64,000 bases of DNA from Methylophaga thalassica MP. GTDB taxonomy: Bacteria > Pseudomonadota > Gammaproteobacteria > Nitrosococcales > Methylophagaceae. Every line of letters begins with the position of its first letter. The first letter of the stretch is position 1. The stretch is taken from positions 372,001-436,000 of the forward strand of contig NZ_AFIG01000001.1 in assembly GCF_000214595.1 (NCBI RefSeq), in the 5' to 3' direction. A program made the position numbers and the translations under genes. Shown in pieces: positions 47,177 to 56,836 of the stretch. The notes under the pieces were generated by a model, which saw only the letters and a program-made list of their open reading frames with translations, had not been told where the DNA came from and did not search any database.

Positions 47177-48442
47177 ATGCTCATCAACCGACCCTTGGGG
47201 TTTCCTCCTGCTGCACACCTGTTTCTTTATCTGTTACCTGCGTTATTGCTGTTTTCGCGGGCAATAGCTGATGTAACTGTGGTACTCGTAGCGATTGCCT
47301 TTCTTATCTTCAGTTTTAAAAAATGTGATTGGGATTGGGTAAAACAGCCCTGGTTTTTAGCATTCTTGCTGTTTAATGCTTACCTTCTTGTCGTCAATCT
47401 GCCTTTGAGTAGTGATTCATCTGAAAGCTTGAAGTATGTGCTTACTTTTATAAGATGGCCTTTATTTGCAGTAGCTTTGTCATACTGGGTTTTCAATGAT
47501 GCTAAAAAAAGACAGTGTTTTCTTATCAGTTTGTTACTGACCATGTTGTTTATTATTGCCGACACATTATGGCAATATTTTTTTGATGTTGACTGGTTTG
47601 GTATAGAGCGCTTTTCTGACACTCGTTTAACAGGTCCATTCCGTAGTCCTATTCCAGGCACGATGTTACTGAGACTGTGGTTTATCGCCTTATTTGCAGC
47701 CTTTTTTATCCCACTTTTTAAATCGTCTGTATTACGGCAGTTAACGTTTCTGATGGTGGCGATGGGAAGTGGTTTTGTTTTTACCTTCCTAACGGGGGAG
47801 AGAATGGCACTCATCTTGTTCAGCTCAGGCTGTGCCATCGTTTTTATCGCCATGTTACTGGAATATAAACAATACAAACAAAGCTTACTGTTTATGCTGG
47901 CTATACTTGGTATCACATTGATGATCACCTTGTTTTTATCACCTGAGATGTTTGAGAGAAGTATCGTGAGCATCGGTTCAAAGCTCTCAACATTTGCTGA
48001 ATCAGATTATGGCAGCGTGTTTAAGGCGGCATGGCAGGTGTGGCAGGACAACTGGTGGTTGGGTAGTGGTTTACATACCTATCAAACAGTATGTGAACAA
48101 CAGCAGTTACTCATAGACAGCGGCCTGATGTGTACTCACCCGCATAATTTGTATTTGCAGTTAGGCGCAGAGACAGGTGTGGTCGGCTTATGTTTATTTT
48201 TGTTTATGCTGTATTTGCTATACAAAAAAGTCTTAGGCGCCTTATTGGGTCAGCGTGACTGGATAAAAGCTGCTTTGAGTTTTTCGGTATTAACGGTGAG
48301 TTTTTGGCCTCTAACTGGAGGCATCAGCGTTCTGAGTAACTGGGTGGCAGCACTGGTATGGTTAGGTATTGCCTGGGTGTTAGCTATATCCTCGGTAGAT
48401 AGCTCAGAACCCGATCAATGCTTAACTGATGTAAATCGTTGA
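47177..48442 (+). CDS. O-antigen ligase family membrane protein
   Basis: A 421-residue inner-membrane protein with about eleven hydrophobic helices and a periplasmic loop that holds WLGSGLHTYQTVCEQQ and CTHPHNLYLQLGAETGVVGL, the His-rich motif of the Wzy_C/WaaL ligase domain. Such proteins attach O-antigen to lipid A-core or polymerise polysaccharide. Its neighbours are LPS-core-type glycosyltransferases on the opposite strand, so a ligase role is favoured. Its end overlaps the GT9 gene by 59 nt. Confidence 0.85.
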   Translation: MLINRPLGFPPAAHLFLYLLPALLLFSRAIADVTVVLVAIAFLIFSFKKCDWDWVKQPWFLAFLLFNAYLLVVNLPLSSDSSESLKYVLTFIRWPLFAVALSYWVFNDAKKRQCFLISLLLTMLFIIADTLWQYFFDVDWFGIERFSDTRLTGPFRSPIPGTMLLRLWFIALFAAFFIPLFKSSVLRQLTFLMVAMGSGFVFTFLTGERMALILFSSGCAIVFIAMLLEYKQYKQSLLFMLAILGITLMITLFLSPEMFERSIVSIGSKLSTFAESDYGSVFKAAWQVWQDNWWLGSGLHTYQTVCEQQQLLIDSGLMCTHPHNLYLQLGAETGVVGLCLFLFMLYLLYKKVLGALLGQRDWIKAALSFSVLTVSFWPLTGGISVLSNWVAALVWLGIAWVLAISSVDSSEPDQCLTDVNR

Positions 48443-49286
48443 CTTGCAGAGCCTGAAATTGACCTCGCTCAATTTCAGAGCGGCTCACAGAGGTTGTTGG
48501 TCCGAATAAAGCGAGACCGGGGCGGCCGAGGCATGAAGCGATATGACTGGGGCCGGTATCATTACCGATGATATAACTAGCCTCTTTCAGAATGCCTGCC
48601 AGTTCAAACCAATTGAATAAGTCGTCTTTGCTGTTAGGGCTATAACCGGACAGCTTCGCTGCCATATCTAATTCATCGGGACCTAATATATTCACTACCC
48701 CATAACCGAGCTCGATAAGTGCTTTTGATAAGGCGGGATAGTATGGCCAACGCTTTTCTTTATGCTGAGCCGAGCTACCGGGAATAAGTGCAATATATGG
48801 CTTGTTAATTGGGTATTTGCTCAATGTTTCGGATGTTTTTTCAACCATCCAGCTAACGTTAGGTGATAAGGCATAATGATGAGGGATGTCTGATTCGGTG
48901 AGTAACTGTACTAAGCCTTTTAGTCCTGATTCTGGCGCGGCCTTTGTACGTCGACTTATCCACCTCAGCTTAGGTAAAAAGAAGCGCTGATATAAGGCAC
49001 TGCGATCAGAGTTCTGTAAATCAATAATAAGATCAAACTGTTCATTAATCAGTTGCTTACGAAGCTTCCACTGCTGCTGTAGATGACGAAGAGGCAGTCT
49101 GTCGTCGATGATGATGCGATCAACGTAGGGAGAACGTTGCATTAAGGACTCATACCGAGACATGGTTAATAAAACAATTTCTGCCCGTCTAAAGTATTGG
49201 CGAATGTCGCGGAATATCCCATCTGCCTGGATAAGATCACCAAACGCACCGTGTTTGATAAGCAATAATTTGCCAGCCTGCGTCAT
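48384..49286 (-). CDS. Glycosyltransferase family 9 (heptosyltransferase-like)
   Basis: A 300-residue GT9 enzyme. LLLIKHGAFGDLIQADGIFR at the N-terminus, IALIPGSSAQHKEKRWPYYP in the middle and IIGNDTGPSHIASCLGRPGL near the C-terminus are the ADP-heptose:LPS heptosyltransferase motifs. It probably adds heptose to the LPS core. It is the last gene of the ELM1-GT4-GT4-GT9 series on the minus strand, 3 bp after the preceding GT4 gene. Confidence 0.9.
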   Translation of the reverse strand: MTQAGKLLLIKHGAFGDLIQADGIFRDIRQYFRRAEIVLLTMSRYESLMQRSPYVDRIIIDDRLPLRHLQQQWKLRKQLINEQFDLIIDLQNSDRSALYQRFFLPKLRWISRRTKAAPESGLKGLVQLLTESDIPHHYALSPNVSWMVEKTSETLSKYPINKPYIALIPGSSAQHKEKRWPYYPALSKALIELGYGVVNILGPDELDMAAKLSGYSPNSKDDLFNWFELAGILKEASYIIGNDTGPSHIASCLGRPGLALFGPTTSVSRSEIERGQFQALQVNDLHQLSIDRVLSYLPRI

Positions 49287-49289
49287 GAG

Positions 49290-50300
49290 CTAAGCGTCGG
49301 TTAATGCTTGATAAACAGCAAGCGTATTTTCAGTCATGGCTTCCAGTGTCATAGCTTGATGAGCAAAGACAATCGCCTCCTGCATCAGTCTTTGCCAATG
49401 AGCTGGGTTTTTCAGAAGACTTTCTAAGCGTCGACGAAAGGCTTTGCTATCTGCAATAGGGACAATTAAAGTTTTATCCAGCACTTCATTAGCAACCGGA
49501 ACATCTGTTGATAAAATTGGCATATTTAATAGTAATGCTTCGCTACACACATAGGAGAAACCTTCTCGTCTGGAACTGATTAACACGCCATCACAGGACT
49601 GCATCAGTGAACTGACATCAGGTCGGTAGCCCGTTAGACGACAATGTGTATCAGGGGATAGCTCCTGAATTTGTTTTTGTAGGCGATGTCTTTCCTTGCC
49701 TTCACCAATAATGAGCAAGTTCAAGTGCAGGCCGTCTATGGCCTCCAGCAATAAATCAAAACCTTTTGCTTCAACCAAACGACCAACAGCACATAATGTG
49801 GGTAAGTCAGGATTCAGCCCAAACTCTTTATACAGATTAATCTTTTTTACCTTTGGCGATGAAATGCCATTGTAGACAGTCACTGCATTCGGGGTATTCA
49901 ACTGAGAGCGTAGCGTGTTACTAACCGCGATAGCTTGATCCAGCTTGGCGTAATCTTTTACTTTGCTTTTGATGTTGTGCAGTGTTCCCACGGTTTTTGC
50001 TGAATGGAAACAGCGACATTTATTTAACACCGCCGTCGCTTTATTGGCCTGGGCATGCACAATATCGGCATTGGAGCGATGGATGAAATACAGCACCTTT
50101 AACCAGAGCCATGGATTATTTCGGCTTAGACGGGCATTCACCGGAAAATGCTGTATTTGCTCAGGTAAGGTATCTAAAAACTGAGGATCAGCAATAACAC
50201 TGACCGTGTGCCCGGCTCTATTGAGGCTAATAGAAAGTTCGCGAACATGTTTTTCCAGCCCACCCTCACCTCTGCTTAATAGGATCTGACAGGTATTCAC
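49290..50300 (-). CDS. Glycosyltransferase family 4 (second of two)
   Basis: A 336-residue GT-B-fold enzyme. The N-terminal half has LLSRGEGGLEKHVRELSISL and ADIVHAQANKA; the C-terminal half has LPTLCAVGRLVEAKGFDLLL and the GT4 Glu-x7-Glu motif in REGFSYVCSEALLLNMPILS. It transfers a nucleotide-activated sugar, probably to LPS core; donor and acceptor are unknown. Its start overlaps the preceding GT4 gene by 4 bp (ATGA-type). Confidence 0.88.
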   Translation of the reverse strand: MNTCQILLSRGEGGLEKHVRELSISLNRAGHTVSVIADPQFLDTLPEQIQHFPVNARLSRNNPWLWLKVLYFIHRSNADIVHAQANKATAVLNKCRCFHSAKTVGTLHNIKSKVKDYAKLDQAIAVSNTLRSQLNTPNAVTVYNGISSPKVKKINLYKEFGLNPDLPTLCAVGRLVEAKGFDLLLEAIDGLHLNLLIIGEGKERHRLQKQIQELSPDTHCRLTGYRPDVSSLMQSCDGVLISSRREGFSYVCSEALLLNMPILSTDVPVANEVLDKTLIVPIADSKAFRRRLESLLKNPAHWQRLMQEAIVFAHQAMTLEAMTENTLAVYQALTDA

Positions 50301-51418
50301 GATGCGGCGCTTTGCTGTAAAACGCGTTTATAGACAGATAAGGTGGTGTCTAACATGGATTGCAAAATGAAAGGATGGGATTCCGGCACGGTAGGTGGGG
50401 CAAGTAACCATTTTGTTGCTAAGCTGATAACTGCGGATTTATCACCGGTTCTCACTCTGCCTTCTGGTAACACTGTCGAAAGTTGTTCTTCTACGCCGCC
50501 ATGCGCATAGGCAATAACGGGTACACCCAGGCTCAATGCTTCAATGGTCACTCTTCCAAAGGCTTCAGGTTGGAGTGATAGTGACATCACTAAACTTGAA
50601 ATAGACATAATTTCTTTTAGATCACTTCGGTGACCAATGAAGCTGATATCGTTGATTACACCAAGTTCCGCCGCACGCTGCTGGAGCTCAGCTAAAAAGG
50701 CGGACTTTCCTTTTTTGGTTTCACCCACGATAAGTCCGTGCACATCTGAATAATATTTCTTGAGCTCAGCAATAATCTCAATAAAATCCGCCTGACCCTT
50801 CCAGCGTGTAATACGCCCTGGCAGCGTAATTATTAGTTTTCCCTGAGTTTGTGGAAAGCTTCGATACCAATGTTTCAGCCATTCGCTATCAGGTTCAAAA
50901 CCATAAGGAAAATCGCGTCTGTCTATGCCTCGGTAATTGAGGGTGAGATTGTCTTTGACCCCGTAATGGGTGGTGACATAGTCGCGAATTTTTTCTGATA
51001 CCACAAACACATGCTCGCCCTTGGTCATGATTCTGCTGTAACCGTTGACAGAATAGGTGCCGTGAACAGTAGTGATGAATTTAGGTCGTGATTGTTTGGG
51101 TAAAGATTTCCAGGCGAAATAACAGACCCATGCTGGCATACGTGAGCGGACATGCAAAATATCCACACGATTTTTCACCAGAAAGCGGCGCAATCGTGGA
51201 ATAAGACGGAATGTGGCCAGCGATTTTCTGCCAATATTCCAGTTGATATGCTCACTCCCTTGCTTGGTGAGTGTGTCAACTAAGCGTCCACCGGCTGAAA
51301 TGACAAGCGAGCGATGGCCTTGGCTTGCCAGATAGTGTCCGACTTCCAATGTGCCTCGCTCAACGCCACCCGATTCAAGCGCAGGTAATACCTGAACAAC
51401 TGTTAAACGTTCTGTCAT
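50297..51418 (-). CDS. Glycosyltransferase family 4 (first of two)
   Basis: A 373-residue GT-B-fold enzyme: VVQVLPALESGGVERGTLEV at the N-terminus, DILHVRSRMPAW, then the nucleotide-sugar domain with LIITLPGRITRWKGQADFIE and the Glu-x7-Glu motif in QPEAFGRVTIEALSLGVPVI. It likely acts in LPS core assembly. It starts 6 bp after the ELM1-family gene and overlaps the next GT4 gene by 4 bp, so the series is one operon. Confidence 0.9.
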   Translation of the reverse strand: MTERLTVVQVLPALESGGVERGTLEVGHYLASQGHRSLVISAGGRLVDTLTKQGSEHINWNIGRKSLATFRLIPRLRRFLVKNRVDILHVRSRMPAWVCYFAWKSLPKQSRPKFITTVHGTYSVNGYSRIMTKGEHVFVVSEKIRDYVTTHYGVKDNLTLNYRGIDRRDFPYGFEPDSEWLKHWYRSFPQTQGKLIITLPGRITRWKGQADFIEIIAELKKYYSDVHGLIVGETKKGKSAFLAELQQRAAELGVINDISFIGHRSDLKEIMSISSLVMSLSLQPEAFGRVTIEALSLGVPVIAYAHGGVEEQLSTVLPEGRVRTGDKSAVISLATKWLLAPPTVPESHPFILQSMLDTTLSVYKRVLQQSAAS

Positions 51419-51424
51419 TAAGGA

Positions 51425-52390
51425 TTAACTGAGCTGCGGTAAAGGTAGGGTTTGAGGTTGTACCGCTGCATCTAACCAGTTTTTCATGATCCAGTCAGCA
51501 CAGCGTTCTGATTCCATAAATCCCGGAACAGGTTGCAGGCGGCTTTTATAATGACCCAGGCTATCGAAGCGAACCGCATAGCCATCACCGACAAGTTTGC
51601 TGAGTCCTCGCGACACACGGTTATCGCGTTTAACAGGCATATTAAGAATACCGACGGCCGTTTTAGCGGTGAGTGCCTCATATACCATTGAGACAGAGTC
51701 TTCGCTTATCCAGGCGCTGTAACATGCGGCTAATTGCCGTGCGACCCAATTCCGATCCGTTTCTTCAAACGGCACAATCGTCAGATTCTCCAGTTTGAAG
51801 CCAAGCATATGAGTGGCAAAATTTGCAGGTGTACGGGGAGAGGTGGTCAGCGTATAGTGAATGCGAGGGTTTTGTTTACAAAGCTGAGTAACCTGTGAGA
51901 TGAGTTGGCTTTCGTTCCAGTCACAGTGTTTGGATGGGCCACCAATCATTATCAGACCTTCGTTTTTTTATGTCTCACCAGCGGCATGGATAGGGTTAAG
52001 CACCCCCCGGGTTTCCAACACATTCCCACCACCTTGATAATAGTCATGCTCTGGTATTAAGCTAAGATCAAAAAACGACACAGGTAAGCTGGGCTGCATC
52101 AAGACAATCGTTTGCCCGCCATACACTTTTTTTGCTGCCAGCATGTGAAGATGCGTGCGATGACCTGCTCCGACGATGAGATCAGGTAATGGCAGTCCCT
52201 GACCTGCAGGCCAGGTCGTACTCAATAAGTCAAACACAGGTTGTAGACGACCACTTACCGGAATATCAAAACTTTCACAGGGCATTTTACGTTTCAAGGC
52301 ATTGACCAAACCCAAGGACTGACTTTGATGACCGGGTTTTCCATCAGTGAGCCGCCAGATAGTAATGTTTTCAGCGTTATTAGTACTCAT
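51425..52390 (-). pseudogene. ELM1 family (DUF1022) gene split by an in-frame TAA
   Basis: The two halves make up one protein of about 320 residues of the ELM1/DUF1022 family (GT-B-like, often in LPS loci). The N-half starts MSTNNAENITIWRLTDGKPGHQSQS (quoted in two parts: ITIWRLTDGKPGHQSQSLGL) and ends at TRGVLNPIHAAGET. A TAA at 51968-51970 follows, and seven codons later, in the same frame, the C-half continues with GGPSKHCDWNESQ. No shift of frame is needed, so a single base change (for example CAA to TAA) explains it. It may be a recent nonsense mutation, a sequencing error, or two separate translated parts. Confidence 0.8.
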
Positions 52391-52588
52391 GGTGACAGCA
52401 CCTAAGATTAAATAAAAAGCAAAGTTGCCTCTGTCTAGCAAGGCGATTTGCTGTGGACTATAGGGCTGGAGTATTAAAGTTTTATGAAAATGAGAGATAC
52501 TTCGCAGAAAATAAATTAGGGAGTCTTGTCTCTGGAAGCGTCAGCCGAGCTGAGTCATAGTGAGACAGCGGCATCAAAAGGAGTGAAT

Positions 52589-53038
52589 ATGATTGAGCGT
52601 GATGAAGATACATTTAGTGCGTTAAAGGAAATGGCTGAAGATGCGCAATTGAGCTCCCGTAACTACAATGACGAATTAATCGGACTCGAGTATTACAGTA
52701 ATCTGGCCGTATTGAGTGATGAAGAGCTGAACTTATTAGTGAGTTTATGGCATGAGAAGTATGTGACCTGCCAAAAAGAGAAACTGGCGTCGCAATGGAT
52801 GGTCATCCAGATCTTCATTCTTATTTTATTGGCAATCTATGTGGCTTGGGTATCAGGGGGAATTGCTGGTACGCTGATCAGTATTGTGGGTGTTATCGCC
52901 ATGATCGCTATGATTGAAGATAAGCGGGTCGCTGTTGCCAAGCGGAATTTATCTGATGCCCGCCAAGTCTATCAAACACTGGGTGAACTCAAACAAAGCA
53001 GACAACGGTCTTACGAAAAACAACAACATCCCGTTTGA
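52589..53038 (+). CDS. Uncharacterised membrane protein
   Basis: A 149-residue protein with an acidic N-terminal part, two adjacent hydrophobic helices (about 70-90 and 94-112, WMVIQIFILILLAIYVAW then GTLISIVGVIAMIAMI) and a basic helical C-terminus. No family was recognised. AAAGGAG 6 bases before ATG 52589 makes this the best start, though the frame is open to 52526. It is divergent from the ELM1 gene and 59 bp before tpx, from which it is separated by a promoter. Confidence 0.7.
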   Translation: MIERDEDTFSALKEMAEDAQLSSRNYNDELIGLEYYSNLAVLSDEELNLLVSLWHEKYVTCQKEKLASQWMVIQIFILILLAIYVAWVSGGIAGTLISIVGVIAMIAMIEDKRVAVAKRNLSDARQVYQTLGELKQSRQRSYEKQQHPV

Positions 53039-53048
53039 AAATAATTGT

Positions 53049-53078
53049 TTGAACCCCGTTCTATATTGTTCATATAAC
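53049..53078 (+). promoter_or_regulatory. Candidate sigma-70 promoter for tpx
   Basis: TTGAAC (53049-53054) and TATAAC (53073-53078) are 18 bp apart and lie 19 bp before the tpx ATG, with AAAGGAG between. Sequence evidence only. Confidence 0.5.
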
Positions 53079-53097
53079 TAAAATTAAAGGAGATTTT

Positions 53098-53592
53098 ATG
53101 ACTACGGTGACATTAAAAGGCACACCTTTTGAGACTGTCGGTGAGTTACCGGCTGTGGGAAGCAAGGCACCCGAATTTAGCCTGACAAAAGATGATTTGT
53201 CTGAATTAACACTGGCAGATTTATCTGGCCGTGTCGTGTTAAATATTTTTCCGTCGGTAGATACACCTACCTGTGCGATGTCAGTCAGACAATTTAATAC
53301 AAAAGCAGCGGCACTGGATAACACGACTGTGGTTTGTGTTTCAAAAGACTTACCGTTTGCAATGGCTCGTTTTTGTGGGGCTGAAGGCATTGATAATGTG
53401 GTCACTGGTTCGGCTTTCCGTTCTTCATTTGCTGAGGATTACGGCTTATTAATGAAAGACGGACCGTTAGCCGGACTATGCTCACGTGTAGTTGTGGTCA
53501 TTGATGAAAACGGTAAAGTCGTTTACACAGAACAAGTCAGCGAAATTGCTGATGAACCTGATTATGAAAAAGCGTTATCTGCACTTAGCTAA
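53098..53592 (+). CDS. tpx: Thiol peroxidase Tpx
   Basis: A 164-residue atypical 2-Cys peroxiredoxin. The peroxidatic Cys59 is in [17 protein letters not shown] and the resolving Cys93 in [11 protein letters not shown]; the 34-residue spacing equals that of Cys61/Cys95 in E. coli Tpx. It reduces lipid and other hydroperoxides using thioredoxin, in the cytoplasm or periplasm. It stands alone between its own promoter and a strong terminator. Confidence 0.96.
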   Translation: MTTVTLKGTPFETVGELPAVGSKAPEFSLTKDDLSELTLADLSGRVVLNIFPSVDTPTCAMSVRQFNTKAAALDNTTVVCVSKDLPFAMARFCGAEGIDNVVTGSAFRSSFAEDYGLLMKDGPLAGLCSRVVVVIDENGKVVYTEQVSEIADEPDYEKALSALS

Positions 53593-53609
53593 GACGTGTG
53601 GTAACGGTC

Positions 53610-53649
53610 AAAGCCCTGTTCAACACTACGTTGAACAGGGCTTTTTTTT
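53610..53649 (+). terminator. Terminator after tpx
   Basis: A perfect 14-bp stem (AAAGCCCTGTTCAA with TTGAACAGGGCTTT) around a 7-nt loop, ending in eight T residues. Confidence 0.92.
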
Positions 53650-53692
53650 GCTTGAAAAAGTGAGCTGAGCTTATTTTGCCGGAGGTGTGTAG

Positions 53693-54337
53693 ATGATAAA
53701 TCCGGATACACAATTATTTTCATCTGTGTCGGTGCTTGCTGAATTCCATCCTTTGGCAAGAGCGGTCCAGTTCTGGTCCGACAAAAATGGACAGCGCCAT
53801 AGTAAAGTTGTTTATGAGCATATTGCTCCGACTGCGATGCAAGCGCTGGAAGTCGATATTGCCATTATTGCGGATCAACTAGGCAAGGCGTCACTGCCAG
53901 ATTTTTATCAGTTTTGCAGTGATATTGAATTGATCTTTCACGGTGCACAGCCATCGGGTCCCGTCGCTGCTATATCTGATATTGACTGGCTGCGGTTAAG
54001 ACGTATCTCAATCTATGCTCAGTACTGGAAAAACAGGAATCCTGCAGAAGTGAATAAGCTATTAAGTTTTGTGATGGGAATTCCCCTTTATAGTCAGATT
54101 GTTGCTCAACTCATCGCTTCGGAAAAGAGTGACAGTAAACAGGAGATACTGCTGGGAATCACTTTGTCAGGCGGTGTTTATCTGGTAGGCGTGGAACGCT
54201 ATAAACAGCTTTTTAGGCGGGAAATAGATCAAGCATTTAATGAAGCAAAAGTCCTGGTTTCAGCCTTTCGGGGTACACATGAAGAAAATGCGGCTGAACT
54301 GATCAACAGTATGGTTGAAGCAGCATTACCTAAATGA
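53693..54337 (+). CDS. Protein of unknown function
   Basis: A 214-residue soluble protein without signal peptide or clear membrane helix. It begins MINPDTQLFSSVSVLAEFHP and has a middle part WLRLRRISIYAQYWKNRNPA with a C-terminal helical region. No family was recognised. CGGAGG 10 bases before the ATG supports the start. It lies between the tpx terminator and the ATP-grasp gene, 94 bp upstream of the latter, so it may or may not belong to the peptide-handling locus. Confidence 0.65.
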   Translation: MINPDTQLFSSVSVLAEFHPLARAVQFWSDKNGQRHSKVVYEHIAPTAMQALEVDIAIIADQLGKASLPDFYQFCSDIELIFHGAQPSGPVAAISDIDWLRLRRISIYAQYWKNRNPAEVNKLLSFVMGIPLYSQIVAQLIASEKSDSKQEILLGITLSGGVYLVGVERYKQLFRREIDQAFNEAKVLVSAFRGTHEENAAELINSMVEAALPK

Positions 54338-54431
54338 GGTTGAAAATTAACCTAGCTTTTAAGTCGGGTATAACTTTTGCTCTCTTTATTAACGACAACG
54401 TTCTTTTTGCTAAAACCTGATGGGGGGACTG

Positions 54432-55895
54432 ATGAAGGACATATGGAAAGACTACGATCCGGGATCATTTTTTGATGAACTCATGTTTGCAAAACATCAG
54501 CCCAGAGCATTCAGTTTTAAGTTACTTGAATACTTGCGTTGCATGGAAAAAGAAGCCTTTACGCAGCGTGTTAAAGAGTCAGAAGTGGAAATGCTGGAGC
54601 GTGGTATTACCTTCACCATATATAGCGATGCAGGGAATATAGACCGGGCTTGGCCGTTCGATATTATTCCCCGCGCTATCCCCAAAGGTGAGTGGGAACG
54701 CACCGAAAAGGGGCTGAAACAACGTATTCGTGCCTTAAATCAGTTCATTCAGGATATTTATAACGAAGGTAACATTATCAACGATGGCATTATGCCCGCC
54801 GACGTTGTGTATCAGTCAAAAGGCTACCGTAAAGAATGCCATGGTATGACACCGGCTCATGGTGTCTGGGCAAATATCTGTGGTTCTGATCTGGTACGTG
54901 ATCATGAAGGTACTTTATATGTGCTTGAGGATAATCTACGGGTGCCATCGGGTGTGGCTTATATGCTTGAAAACAGAAAAACCACTAAACGCGTTTTCCC
55001 CGAGTTATTTAAATTATTAAATATTAGTCCTGTTGATGCTTATCCCGAGCATTTAGCTGAAATGCTCGCCTCATTACGCCCCGATTTATCTAATCCCACG
55101 ATGGCTTTGTTGACACCAGGTATCTATAACTCTGCCTATTTTGAGCATGCGTTTCTGGCTCAGCAGGCAGGTTTGATTTTACTGGAAGGGGCCGATCTGC
55201 TGGTGGGTGATGACGACTATGTCTATATGAAAACCATTCATGGTCTTGAGCGTGTTGATGTGATTTACCGCCGTATCGATGACGATTTTATTGATCCGGA
55301 AGTCTTTCGCCCTGATTCGATGTTGGGGGTACCGGGCATCATGCGTTCATGGCGTGCCGGTAAGGTAGCCATTGCCAATGCGCCTGGTTGCGGTGTGGCT
55401 GATGACAAAGTCATTTATGCCTATGTGCCCGATATGATCCGTTATTACCTGAATGAAGAGCCTATCTTAAGTAATGTACCTACCTGGTTATGTCGTAATG
55501 ATGAGGATCTGCAGCACGTGCTTCAACACCTTCCTGAGTTAGTGGTCAAGCCTGCGAATGAGTCGGGTGGTTACGGTATGCTGGTCGGGCCACATTCTTC
55601 TGCGGAGAAAGTGGAAGAGTTTCGTGATTTACTAATCAATGATCCAAAAAATTATATTGCTCAGCCCACCTTGAGTTTATCGGTCTCTCCCACCTGTTGT
55701 GATGAAACCATCGCCCCCCGTCATGTTGATTTGAGGCCTTTCATCCTCTCTGGAGATGATGTTTATGTCACACCTGGCGGGCTAACCCGTGTGGCGATGG
55801 TCAAAGGTTCATTAGTAGTTAACTCATCTCAGGGTGGAGGAAGTAAAGATACCTGGATTGTCGATGAAAGCCGCCAGCTTGTGGAGGAAGACTAA
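54432..55895 (+). CDS. Circularly permuted ATP-grasp type 2 protein (DUF404/DUF407)
   Basis: A 487-residue member of the circularly permuted ATP-grasp group. Segments are FDIIPRAIPKGEWERTEKGL, YVLEDNLRVPSGVAYMLENR, VKPANESGGYGMLVGP (nucleotide binding) and the C-terminal LRPFILSGDDVYVTPGGLTR. Comparative-genomics work predicts amide/peptide bond-forming ligases acting with alpha-E proteins and, often, transglutaminases or Anbu. ATG 54432 is preferred over 54420 because GGGGGG lies a good distance upstream. Its last base overlaps the alpha-E start (TAATG). Confidence 0.9.
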   Translation: MKDIWKDYDPGSFFDELMFAKHQPRAFSFKLLEYLRCMEKEAFTQRVKESEVEMLERGITFTIYSDAGNIDRAWPFDIIPRAIPKGEWERTEKGLKQRIRALNQFIQDIYNEGNIINDGIMPADVVYQSKGYRKECHGMTPAHGVWANICGSDLVRDHEGTLYVLEDNLRVPSGVAYMLENRKTTKRVFPELFKLLNISPVDAYPEHLAEMLASLRPDLSNPTMALLTPGIYNSAYFEHAFLAQQAGLILLEGADLLVGDDDYVYMKTIHGLERVDVIYRRIDDDFIDPEVFRPDSMLGVPGIMRSWRAGKVAIANAPGCGVADDKVIYAYVPDMIRYYLNEEPILSNVPTWLCRNDEDLQHVLQHLPELVVKPANESGGYGMLVGPHSSAEKVEEFRDLLINDPKNYIAQPTLSLSVSPTCCDETIAPRHVDLRPFILSGDDVYVTPGGLTRVAMVKGSLVVNSSQGGGSKDTWIVDESRQLVEED

Positions 55896-56836
55896 TGTTA
55901 TCCCGTGTTGCTGAAAGGGTTTACTGGTTAGCACGTTATCTGGAACGTGTAGAAAACACGGCTCGTTTAATTAATGTGCATACCGCATTGTTAATGGACT
56001 TACCGGAACATATGGAAGTGAACTGGTTTACCTTAGTGACCATTTTTGATGCGGAGCAGCTTTATTACGCTAAACACCCCCGCGAAAATGAATATGACAT
56101 CATGCATTTTCTGTTGTCTGATCCCAGCTATGGTGGCTCACTTATCAATAATTTATCTGCTGTCAGAGAAAATGCTCGGACGTCACTTGATGTGCTGCCT
56201 GAGGAAGTGTGGGAGCAAGTCAACGAGCTGCACCTATTAGTGAAAAGCGAATTATCATCTATTGGAAATAGGCGCAGAAGACAGAAGTTATTACTCACTA
56301 TTATGGAGGCTTGTCAGTGTATATGGGGTATGATTGCTAATCATATGAGCCGTAATTACGCCTATGATTTCCTACAAGCAGGTAAACATCTTGAGCGGGC
56401 AGATATGACAAGCCGAATACTTGAGCTCGCTACTTTATTAATGTCAGATAATCGTAGTGATGCTTTAAGGCAGCATGAAGGTATTTTGTGGGCGACCTTG
56501 CTTAGAGTGTTAAATGCTCAGCAAATGTATATTCAGGCACATAATTCGTCACTAAAGGGCGAGAAAGTACTCACGTTCTTAATTCAGGATAAAGCCTTCC
56601 CTCGTTCATTAAGTTTTTCGGTCAATTCTATAGGCAATTACCTGGAGTATTTACCGGGTGAGAAACAAGTACTGGAACAGCAGATTGAGATTTTGACACG
56701 ATTACAGGACTACAGTGCGGAGAAAAATCCACCGGAAACCATACGACTGATGATGGATGAGTTACAGATTTTGTTAAATCGTTTGAATACCAGCATTACC
56801 AGTAATTGGTTTTATCCGGATTATTCAGTCTCATGA
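55895..56836 (+). CDS. Alpha-E domain protein (DUF403)
   Basis: A 313-residue all-helical alpha-E protein. MLSRVAERVYWLARYLERVE followed by NTARLINVHTALL is the family start, AGKHLERADMTSRILELAT holds the Glu-Arg-Ala-Asp motif, and the C-terminus is NRLNTSITSNWFYPDYSVS. Alpha-E proteins occur almost always beside the ATP-grasp type 2 gene and are thought to act with it; the exact function is unknown. It overlaps the ATP-grasp gene by one base and the metallopeptidase gene by 4 (ATGA), so the three should be co-translated. Confidence 0.92.
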   Translation: MLSRVAERVYWLARYLERVENTARLINVHTALLMDLPEHMEVNWFTLVTIFDAEQLYYAKHPRENEYDIMHFLLSDPSYGGSLINNLSAVRENARTSLDVLPEEVWEQVNELHLLVKSELSSIGNRRRRQKLLLTIMEACQCIWGMIANHMSRNYAYDFLQAGKHLERADMTSRILELATLLMSDNRSDALRQHEGILWATLLRVLNAQQMYIQAHNSSLKGEKVLTFLIQDKAFPRSLSFSVNSIGNYLEYLPGEKQVLEQQIEILTRLQDYSAEKNPPETIRLMMDELQILLNRLNTSITSNWFYPDYSVS

